From NCBI RefSeq assembly GCF_001761485.1, contig NC_090775.1, positions 2,487,001 to 2,551,000 of the forward strand: DNA of 64,000 nucleotides, written 5' to 3'. The notes beneath the pieces are model-generated. The model was not told where the DNA came from. It saw only the letters and a program-made list of their open reading frames with translations, and searched no databases. The stretch is from Yarrowia lipolytica (taxonomy: Eukaryota > Ascomycota > Dipodascomycetes > Dipodascales). A program made the position numbers and the translations under genes. Of the stretch, positions 52,843 to 62,682 are shown piece by piece; within the stretch, counting starts at the first letter, position 1, and each line of letters opens with the position of its first letter.

Positions 52843-55800
52843 AAGATGTGCGCCAAGAGCTAGCCCTCCTGAAAAACTTGCTGATCGAAACCTGTGTGCA
52901 TCAGACAGCTGGTCTGTCGGTCAGTGAGAACCCATCCCTCCGTTTGTGAGGGTTTTGCTTGTTGCGACGATCTTCATTTTTGCTTGTTAGCGTCAGCCGC
53001 CTTACACGAACACGTCTTTGGTGATCGACACTGTTGTACCCAAACTCAGTGAGCTGTCCGTTTCTGGCCTGCGAGAGAAAAGAGAGGGAGAGAAAAAAGA
53101 CGGAAAAACGAAGTCCCCAAAATAACATCCACGCAACACGTTAACGAGATGCAGGGATCGATGACTGGCCTGAACTAAACATGATGCTGTGGCTGGTTAA
53201 AGTCCCATGCTGAATGTTGAGGATCAATGGGTTACTGGAGTGTTGTATGGTTGTTGCTATGGTTTTTGGGCCGTAACATCTGGTCCATAGATTAATCGTA
53301 TAGTCCATCGTACTATCAATTAGCACCCCTTGTCCTGGAGGTGGTGATCTTCACAACAATCACGCTAATCAGCAATGTCGATCCCAAGCAGCGTGTTTGG
53401 TTGGAAGAGTTAGTGATCTGCGGAGAAAGCGAACCATTACAAAAAGAAATTCCAAATAGGGAACCCAAAACGCCTGTTTGTTGCTCGGCAGTGTGCGACG
53501 TGGTGAAGGGAGTGCAAGGCACGGGCAGGGGAAAGAGAAAAACAACAGTAGAACTTTCAGGCACAGCAGGGGGGTGTTCCTGGAATGACAACGGCAGTGG
53601 AGCACTACCGGTGCACGAGAACGGGGATCACCATCGATATCAACTTCGATATTGATAGCGGTTGTGCAGATGGCCCCTGATGATTCCACCGATTAGATGG
53701 CTATACATGAGAACTTCATAGCTAATGACATGTGAAGATAATAGGACAGCACCAGGACCCTCTTCATCTTTGTTGCTCGGTACTTGTACATACTAGGTTC
53801 TTTTGGGTTGTTGTTTTTCACGCCCTCGTAGTCACTCCGCTTGAGATAAGTGCCTCGTCTTGTCGGCTAGCCCTTGCCCCGATCGAATTGGGCCGAGTTG
53901 ATCCGTTATATCCGGTAACTTCTTCCAAATTTAGTTATGTTTGTTGATTTGGGGGTGTATGGAAAATCGAAGAGGGTGGTTCTTGTAGCCATGTACCAAG
54001 GCATGGAAGCGTCATTGTGCAGTCCTTGAGGGATTAGCGAAACTCAAACGCACAACGACGGGCCCTGCAGTTGTTTGTCTGGCCAATATGGATTTCTTTT
54101 TCTGGTTAGTGGGCCCGGCGAGGTCGGTCGATATCACAGCAATTCAACTAATTGCCAACATTGTTTCCCAAATATAGAACAACTGCTTGCCCAGAGATTG
54201 GCAACCAGACAAGGGTAAGCCAAATGACCTGATCGAACACAACAGCGCTGGCACACCGAGGGCCGTACACACATAGCCATGTGATCCACATACAGGCGAC
54301 AATCAAACGGACTATCCATGGAGCTATCAGCTCACCCGTGCCACAATTTGCACTGTACACCGTCGCCAGTGCTGGTTACCAACTCGATGATGTTCAACTG
54401 CGGACAGACTGATCTGCCCCAGCCCTCCTGAAAGACATTGGACGATCACTGTACCGGTCGGAGTGGGACGACCCATAGTGTCAATCATAATTGATGCCCC
54501 CCAAAGCAGTATGACCACTGTCTAGAACGTGTGAAACCAGACACCCGGGTGACATGGTACAGTTTCCCGACTTGACTTAATCTAGGTGGTTCATTGCCTC
54601 CAATATCGCCACGAGAGTTCTTATCCAATGTACCGCCTTAACAGGTCATCTCTCTGCTGCATCGCACGAGTACTCGTACAATTGCTGCAGCGGAAGACGC
54701 AGGTGCTCATCTTGGGATACAGCTGACAATGCCAGTGATACAGGAGGCTGGCTGGACCATCCTCTTTTTGGTCCACGACAAAAGGGCGTGGAAAGTATTT
54801 GTCTAGATGCTAATGTAGGTTGAAACCTGTCCCAGTTCATGGCAAGGTGTAACGAGGAGTAGCGTGTGTCGTACAGTATATGTGCAAACAAACCTCTGAC
54901 ATCGTAGTCAAACCACATGGAGTAATTGATGCTTGCTCGGAGTTGCTTGCAGGTACTGCTATGTGTCACTCGCACAAGTATACGCAGTACCTGTACTCGT
55001 ATGTACTGTAGCAATAGGGAAAGATCACTTTGTACAATGTTACCAACCCCACTCTCCGTGCGAGTATAAAAGCAATCAAGAAGATCAGATAGGATACCCA
55101 TGCGCAAATCTCTCCCTTTTAGTAAGTGCCCAATTGTGTCTCATCCAACGTATCCCCCAGGCTAATTAGATCACAAAGGTAACTGCTCCATTTACAAGTA
55201 TCGGTTAGTTTGAGAACCCATTTATACGAGAAGTTTGATATCCAATATCATGTCTCACAGTAACGATTACTCTTTTGTATCTTTCTTAGTTACTACGCTG
55301 TTTCCAGGAATAGAATCAAAATTGGGCATTAACAATGTACGACAACTCCCTAATTATAGACAGGCCAATAGCCGTCTGAATTACAACAGCTCTACCCGGC
55401 CAAACCACTGTACTAGCAGCTCTACGTGCCTAGCCCAACACGGCGCACCATCTGCAAGGTTTTATCTAACGTACAAGTGACATTTAGTTTCAGGAACAAT
55501 CATGACTATCAGCTTCTGCTACTGTACTCACACTCGTACTCGTGGCCAAGCCTTTAGCCAAGGTCTTCCGCAACCCATTCTCATTATGGTAACCTGTTTG
55601 GGGGATCGTCCACGACCTTAAGCGAAGATCCTGTCCATCACGACTTTCTTGAACTTTGAGTTACGTTGGGGGTCATATTTCTTACATCGAAGTCACCGAG
55701 TGTAACTATCCTCCCAACTTTTTCTATCCAAGTCAAAACAATATTGTCTTGGAGTAATTCCCACATTCTCCATTGGGCTATATTTCTACAACAGACAGTT

Positions 55801-57475
55801 TAGCGCGATACCTCTTGCGTATTATATGCAGGCTTTTCGTTTGTCTTGTCCCAAGATTTCCGAGTGCACGGAACCCTAATATTGCTTATTTTAGAGGGCC
55901 CAGAGGTGAAAAAAACTAAATCGAAAAACGAACCCAACCCAGAGAAAGGGGGTTAGGGTGCCCACCTCTCGTCCACAAGTCATGTGATCATCGTCGAGAA
56001 AGTGGGTCGGACACTCCGAAGGCTGGTTGTTGTTGCCGCAGTTACCAGCGTCGTAGTTACGGTTTGCTCCAAAGTTCGTACACACATAGTTGAGCACACT
56101 GTAGAAACGTTACGTAACGCGACACAGCTCACATTCACGTCTAAGCCTCCATTCCACGAGAAACGTACATACACGGGGGCCTGACTAATGTCCATCCATG
56201 ATGTGATGTTACGCTGAAGTGACCGACAGCGTGAGAAATGTGCCTTGCAAAGAATCGATCGTACTGTAGCAATCATCCACCAGATACAGGTTAAAAGTTT
56301 TCACAGTTACTTACTGTACTGAACAGTAGTGACAGCCCACTCAAATACCGCAACGACAAATAGCGTCATGGAGGGTGGAAAGAGTGATAAATTATCGCTG
56401 ATAATAATCGCTTGCCTCAAGACCCATGCTCGCTCTCCTACGACTACGCCTACTCTACCGGCGGTCTCATTGCTGTCTGCCAACTGTAGCCGATACAATG
56501 TGCAGTGTTCTCGGCACGATTTTGTAGGAGGCATAATTACCGGTTGAACTAAAAAAGTCAATTTTTTTGACCGAGGCAAACAAACGCTGCCACCGAGAGA
56601 GAATCTTTGTTGACTACAATGTAGAAAGAAAAAAAAAAAATGGCTGTGCAGAATGCAGCCACATCATAGCGGCGAGTGTTGAAAATAGAAGGCTTCCGAA
56701 CCGCATCCGCATTACGTAATTGGTCCGGTGTAACGTCTTGGTTATGGAGGCTTAGCAATGTGCTATGATATGTAAGGCACAAGTCCTATTGTTACGTAGT
56801 GCAAGCCGACAAGCCGATTTGAGGGTATACCACAGATTATGAGCAATAAAGTGAGAATACCGACACATACACAGGGAGTTCTACCCACTAGTCATCAATG
56901 CAATCGCTGCCTTACGAAGAGTGTATTCGTACAGTGTTCTCGTCTAGGCTCAATGAGTGAGTGCTCGGTCAAGTTTCGGCAGAGAAGTGCTCAATGCATA
57001 TTTCGTTGCATGGACCAAGAAGTACTGTGCCGAAGACGAGACAACGTACTAACGGTATCAATCATAGGCTGAACTAAAGGATGCTAAATTAGTCCCTCCG
57101 TCCATTAGTCAGTTGCCGGGTGTTCGTTAGCGCGGTTAGTAAGGGGATGTAGCGTAGGATAGCTGGGTCAGAGGAAACAGTAAATGTACTATGATAGGGC
57201 TGTGAGGTTTTCAGGAGACAAAAACGGCCCATTCTTCTGTCATAATCACCTCGCTCACTCCAGCCAAAGTACGGTTGTACTTGCTCGGGTCGGCAGTTAT
57301 ACTTTGGCTAACATCGCCAAGAGGGAAAAACGCAGAAAAGCGGAAAAAAAATTAAATCGTGATTTTGCACCCTCGAAAACCACAGCCAACCATTCTAAAC
57401 GTTTCAGAAGCGCCGAAATAACGCCCTTTTCACGCGTCCCGCACCCTTCCACCCTCCCACAAAAACACCCGTGTC

Positions 57476-58333
57476 ATGTCTGCTGCATCTACTGGAGCTA
57501 GCGCCACCAAGAGTGCGCCTGTTAGCAGAACCGCCCAGGGCACTCAGTCTACACCTGCTTCTCTCAAGAGCGAAACCAAGACTACCGAAACCAATTCTAA
57601 CACCACCGACACCAACGGCGAAGACCTGTTGGCGTTCTGGCATAATGGCCGGTTTGGCGCCTTCTTCAAGAAACACGAAATCCCCAGAAAGTTCCTCCAC
57701 ACCTCCATCGGCTTCATCACCCTATGGCTGTACACCCAAGGCATCAACCTGAACCAGGTCACTCCCGTTCTCGTGGTGATGGCATTGTTCATCGGCACCT
57801 TTGACTTCCTGCGTCTCAGAAACAAGGCCCTCAACAAGGCCTACTGCAAAGTCATGGGAGCTCTGATGCGAGAGTCCGAGATTAACGGCGTTAACGGAAC
57901 CATCTGGTACCTGCTTGGCCTCATTCTGGTCTTCTCGTTCGCCTCTAAGGATGTTGCTCTTATGGCTGTTCTTCTGCTCTCCTGGGCTGATACCGCAGCC
58001 TCTTCCGTCGGCCGGGCTTATGGATACCTCACTCCCAAGTACAAGAACAAGTCGCTGGCTGGTTTTATGGGCGCCTTCATTGCCTCTGAGATCGCATGTC
58101 TCTTTCTATACGGCATCATCATCCCCAAGTACGGCGCTGAAGTCGACACGCCCGGCCAGATCACCTGGTCCAAGCAGTCTTCTCGACTTACTCTGGGAGT
58201 CTTGACAGCCATGTCTGGTCTCGTCGGAGCCGTTTCCGAGTCCATTGATGTGTTCGGAATCGACGACAACTTCACCATTCCCGTCCTCTCGGCGCTCTTC
58301 CTTACTGGTCTGCTGGACATCTTCAAGAAGTAA
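57476..58333 (+). CDS. DGK1: CTP-dependent diacylglycerol kinase Dgk1
   Basis: The 285-residue protein resembles yeast Dgk1 (290 residues), an ER and nuclear-membrane enzyme that uses CTP to phosphorylate diacylglycerol to phosphatidate, opposing the Pah1 phosphatase and affecting lipid-droplet formation. After a Ser/Thr-rich 50-residue start comes FFKKHEIPRKFLHTSIGFITLWLY, then several membrane segments, with the CTP-transferase motifs GTFDFLRLRNKALNKAYCKVMG, MRESEINGVNGTIWYLLG and LLSWADTAASSVGRAYGYLTPKYKNKSLAGFMGA. The final HisKer-like segment VGAVSESIDVFGIDDNFTIPVLSALFL matches the family. The start has context GTGTCATGTC. The gene converges on SEC26. Confidence 0.95.
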   Translation: MSAASTGASATKSAPVSRTAQGTQSTPASLKSETKTTETNSNTTDTNGEDLLAFWHNGRFGAFFKKHEIPRKFLHTSIGFITLWLYTQGINLNQVTPVLVVMALFIGTFDFLRLRNKALNKAYCKVMGALMRESEINGVNGTIWYLLGLILVFSFASKDVALMAVLLLSWADTAASSVGRAYGYLTPKYKNKSLAGFMGAFIASEIACLFLYGIIIPKYGAEVDTPGQITWSKQSSRLTLGVLTAMSGLVGAVSESIDVFGIDDNFTIPVLSALFLTGLLDIFKK

Positions 58334-58692
58334 ATTGGCTTTCACTCCCCGAACATCACAAAATCAACACAACAAGCGATAGAATGACGACAAGAAGAAG
58401 CTGACAAGAGTTGCGGAGGAATAGTAATAGTTTTTTGCATATAGACAAATAGATAGATAAATTTCTCTTATGACTAACCAGACTGAATGAGTTAGCATTG
58501 AGATACGTCCTATAAATTTCAAATTGTGCATATCGGAAGCCATCATATACATGGTTCATGTAAAGCATGGCAGATCGATCAGTCTATACAGTAACTGCAG
58601 TAATAGTAGGGTATGTACCCACGTTGCCGCTCAGATAGTACAATTTTCATTACATTGCTTGTTCTATATATATATATATATACAAGCTCACC
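58334..58692. other. Convergent 3' region of DGK1 and SEC26
   Basis: A 359-base AT-rich spacer holds the transcript ends of both genes, with a (TA)9 run at 58665-58682, about ten bases from the SEC26 stop. Confidence 0.6.
58665..58682. repeat. (TA)9 microsatellite at the SEC26 3' end
   Basis: Nine perfect TA units; on the SEC26 strand they follow the stop codon closely and may act in 3' end formation, as TA-rich efficiency elements do in yeast. Confidence 0.85.
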
Positions 58693-61657
58693 TTATGCCA
58701 GGCTCTTCAACACGAGCTGCTTCTGAATGTCGGCAACCCGATCACCCAGCGACAGAGCCAGACCCTGACCCTTGGACCGAATTCGGACGTGTCCAGAAAT
58801 CTCCAGGTTGTCGTTGATCTCAATCGAGATGTTTGCAAGAGCCTCCTCACCAAACGAACTGATAGAGTACAGGTTAGCAGAAAGGAAGCCGCAGTCGTCC
58901 TCAAGATCAGTAGCATCCTCCTTGATGGCACCAGGAGTGAGACACTTCATGTTAGTGTTCTCAACAAAGTACCGAATGTACTTCTGAAGAGTAAGACCCT
59001 TTGCCATGAGGTTGACCTTGTTCTCCCATTCAAACTCGCTCCACATGCTTCGGAACTCAGTCTCGGAGCAGGTGGAAGGCTTGATGTAGTCCATAATATC
59101 AACATGCAGATCGTTGAGAATAACAACCTTGTTGTCCAGAGAAGACTGACCGTCGTAGACAATGTTACCGAAAATGACAGACGCATCAGCAGAAGACACC
59201 TTGATGGTGGTCTGTAGAGAGGCAAATCCATGGGGACCGAGGTTGAGACTCTGAGGCTGGTCAACAACCTTGAGGTCACCAAGCACAGAGAACTCCACTG
59301 TGAGGTTCCGGAGGGTGTCCTTGGTCTGGTTAACAAGCAGAATGTCGAGAATGATGTCAAACTGGTGCACGTTGATGACGGCCTCAGCGTAGATAGGGTC
59401 GGAGAATCCAGTGAGGGGCTGGACCTTGGCAAGAGAGGAAAGAGGCTTGGTAGAAACAACAGTGGTGTCGATAGTATCAAGAGCCTCGGGCTCCTCGTCG
59501 TCACCATCAGTCTTGACAAGCTGTCGAAAAGATAGGGAGTCATCGACTTGAACGGCGTTGTTTCGCTTGTCAGCAGCCTTCTTGTCGGCACGCTCCTTAT
59601 CGAGCTTGCCAACAAGGGCTCGGAAGGCCTCCTTCGTGTCTTCTCTGTAGGCCTCCACAACGGCAGGCTCTCGGTCGCCCTGAGAGATCGCTCGAATACA
59701 AGACAGGATTCTGTCAGTAGAGTCCTCGTCGATAGAAACAGCAGAAAACTCGGACTGGCCAGCTCGCAGAATAGAGGTCAGGAACAGCATGGCCTCGGCC
59801 TTGAGAGCGTTGACCCGAGCAGGCTTTTTGGTGATGGCAGCGTATCGGAACACCAACTTGGCGAGAGTGGATCCAAGAACGCCGGCAACAAAGTAGTTGC
59901 CATCCTTGAGGATGATAGACCGCAGAGGTTGGCCCTCAAACTCGTCAACCTCGGCCTTGACAGTGGTGGTCAGGGCAGATTCGGTGGCGTAAGTACCGTC
60001 AGCAAGAACCTTTCGGGAAGGCTTGTGGGTGGCAGTCTCGCCAACATCGGGCTCCTCCTCGGCACCATTGGTCTCACCGTCTCTCTTTCGTCGCTCAGAA
60101 GCAACAATGGGAACCTCTCCAAGAGAATTTCGAATGTGCTGCCATGCCTCCTGGATGTCTGCTTCCTCGAGACAGTACTCTCCAATGACCCAGAGAGCAG
60201 ATCGGTAGACAGTGGCTCGTCGAACAGAAGACAGAGTGGTCAACAGTCGTCGGACGATAGTAGATCGTAGGTTGGGGAACCGCTCGACAACCTCTCGTAC
60301 AAAGATGATGACATCGTTGGCAGAAGAGGAGTTGAAGTCGGCCACAAAGTCTAGCAGCAGATCAGCAACCTGGGCAGCCACCTGGGGGAACTTGATGGAG
60401 CAGTTGTGGATGGCTCGGATAAGAACCTGTCTGTACTCGGCGTTTCGCTCGTACTCCTGGGAGACGGTGGCCTGGAGCTCCTTCTTGAAGAGCTTAATAA
60501 CCTCGTCAATGTTTGTAGAGGACACCATGTCTAGGGCAATGTCGATGGCCTTGGATCGCACATCCAGATCGGCAGACGACAGAATCAGCAGAATGGACAT
60601 GGACAGCTCGTTGAGAATTCCTGGGTTTCGTCGATGCAGGGTATCAACTCGGTCCAGAACAATGAGCTTGACGTTGTTGTCAGACTCGTGGATGGCGAGA
60701 TCCACCAGCTCCTGGGCGGCAGCTCGCAGAGCAGTGGGGTTAGAGGTGAGGGCAGTCAGGGCCATGGCAGCCTCGTAAGTGACGGCGGGAGACGAGGCCT
60801 CGAGCATCTCAAGTACGATGGCAATGTAGGACTGCTTCAGCTCGGGAGTGACAATGGCGTCTCGTCGAATGAATTGGACAAACGCCAGCTGGATGAGCTC
60901 GTCGAGGGAACCGATGGAGGGCAGCTGTTTCTGCAGGTAGGCAAACGCCCAGTCTCGGTTGATGTTGGCAAGCGACACAAACGCGTTTCGCTTACATGTG
61001 GCGTCGGTCTCAGCGTCCAGGAAGGTGGAGATCAGCTCGTCGCAGTCGGGGACAAGGGTCTCGGAGATCTCTCGAATGGAGGCGATGGCGAAAACGGCGT
61101 TCTTTCGCACGTAGGAGTGTCGGTGCTCCATGTTGGATCGCACAGAGGGAATCAAAGACTCCAGCAGCTCGGGCTCCTTGAGCTTGCACAGGAATCGCAG
61201 GGTCTCTCCTCGAATGTACTCGTTGGGGTGCTGCAGGTCGTTTCGGATGGCGTTACACACGAGAATCATCTCCTGTTTGAGCTTTCCATCGGGCTGGAGC
61301 TTGGGGCAGATCTCCCAGTAAAAGTGCAGCAGCTTCTTGAGCTGCTTGTTCTTCGAGGGCATGACGAATCGGATGATTTGCATCAGAAGCTGGGGCATGG
61401 GGTCGCCGTTGAGCATGGCGACCAGGATTTGCCGCATGGCATCGACCTTGTCTTCATCCCGTCCCTTCTCAAGCAGGTTCTGGAAGTCTCGGACCGAGAG
61501 CTTCTCAGTCGAGGGCTGTGTTAGTGGTGTCTTGTGAGGTGTTGGGGGCGTGTAATTTTTGAAAGACACGTCGAGAAGAGACTTGTGGGGGCCACAAAAC
61601 ACCTCGGGCGGCTTTACTCACCTCGTAGACCAACGTGTACTGAGCTGAATCAGACAT
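58693..61657 (-). CDS. SEC26: Coatomer subunit beta (beta-COP), one intron
   Basis: Exon 1 (61622-61657) encodes MSDSAQYTLVYE; the intron 61516-61621 (106 bases) opens GTGAGT and ends CTAACACAG; exon 2 (58693-61515) resumes PSTEKLSVRDFQNLLEKG. The 952-residue product is beta-COP (yeast Sec26, 973 residues), a COPI coat subunit for Golgi-to-ER retrograde transport. The first 500 residues are HEAT-like adaptin repeats (LKKLLHFYWEICPKLQPDGKLKQEMILVCNAIRNDLQHPNEYIRG; RKNAVFAIASI). An acidic linker (DEEPEALDTID) leads to the C-terminal appendage (FDIILDILLVNQTKDTLRNLTVEFSVLGDLKV). Without splicing, exon 2 would start at an unrelated in-intron Met. Confidence 0.97.
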
Positions 61658-62682
61658 GGTAGTGGTTAGGTTACACGTAGTGTGTCTCGTCAATTGACTT
61701 TTGACATCGTGGCCATAGGCATGTGTTGTTACCCTACTTTGGGGTTCAATAGAGTGCGATCCGGCCAGTTGCGTATTTGATACTCTTAGAGAGCGTTAGA
61801 GAGGTGTCTAGAAAACGGGATGGCAGGCATTTTTTATTGCTATAAGGTCACGTTACAAACCGCGTCATTCTCAAGTAGAACCTCTACTAATGACGTAAAT
61901 TCTGCTCAACTACATACGGTCCGTGCACCTCTTCACATCTTCCCACATGGCATATCTGCACTGCGATTGCCGACATTGGAATAAGCCCAATAAGCCAAGT
62001 GAAGTAAATCGAGTCTCGCAGTTGACATTATTTCTTACAATTTCAACAACACACTTAGACACTACGTACTGTTCCCTACAGTGAGACATCTGGTAGTCTT
62101 CCCATATTCTATAGAGTTTAATGTACGTATTATGTTATTATAAAAAAAGATACATATTCTCTACTATGTACTGTTAAATTATAAAAATATATAAAATATA
62201 TATAATCATGGAAAGATGGTTATGGTACTCAACACACAATTCATGCTCCTACAGTAATAGGAATATCATATTTCGATGACAATAGCTTGAACAAGTGCTA
62301 CAGACTCGCTACAGTAGCTTCCAGAGTTGGTTGCCATCAGTGTGTTTACCATTTCATGTTCCAGTGAGGGGTGATGGAAAAGATGGAGTTTGGGGTCAAA
62401 GATGTCCAGGGCGTTTCAACATAGTTTGGAAAGGGATTTGACCCTTGAGATATAGCTACAATGTAGATACATCTCGAACTCTGCGTCAGGAACAATGTTC
62501 ATCTTCACAGCATCCCAAATCACCTCTTGCTGCGTCACGTGCCGACCCCTACTTGTCGCTTGGCTGACGTCACACATGCAAAAGCCTATTATAGTGCTGG
62601 GACATGCAGTCGAAAATAGCACCTCCTAGACTGGTTAGACAGACAACTGTCACAAATCCAGCACCACACCACCACAATCACA
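61658..62682. other. Divergent promoter region SEC26 / proline-rich gene
   Basis: About 1 kb with both promoters. CTATAAGG near 61840 is a TATA candidate for SEC26. The span 62139-62206 is very AT-rich (ATTATAAAAAAAGATAC...TATATATAATC). CCTATTATAG near 62584 and GTCACGTGCC near 62535 lie upstream of the proline-rich gene. An out-of-frame ATG at 62604 starts a 124-codon frame overlapping the gene start, probably upstream of or within the leader; it is not taken as a gene. Confidence 0.55.

Larger units (their letters stand above)
51788..57475. other. Gene-poor stretch of 5.7 kb
   Basis: No gene could be firmly supported. At 52901-53128 (minus) a 75-codon frame starts MLFWGLRFSVFFLSLSFLSQA, signal-peptide-like, and just beyond it a second minus-strand open frame reads ASFSGGLALGAHLKPAWQVF...YFVDKV before TAA near 52758; neither is convincing alone. 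A 7-bp hairpin is at 52824-52842. Other frames of up to 153 codons (54646-55107) look random. An A-run lies near 56628-56640. The last 200 bases hold the diacylglycerol kinase promoter. Confidence 0.5.

Noticed and set aside
54646-55107. 153-codon minus-strand frame
   Set aside because: No codon bias or motif; spacer words run through it.
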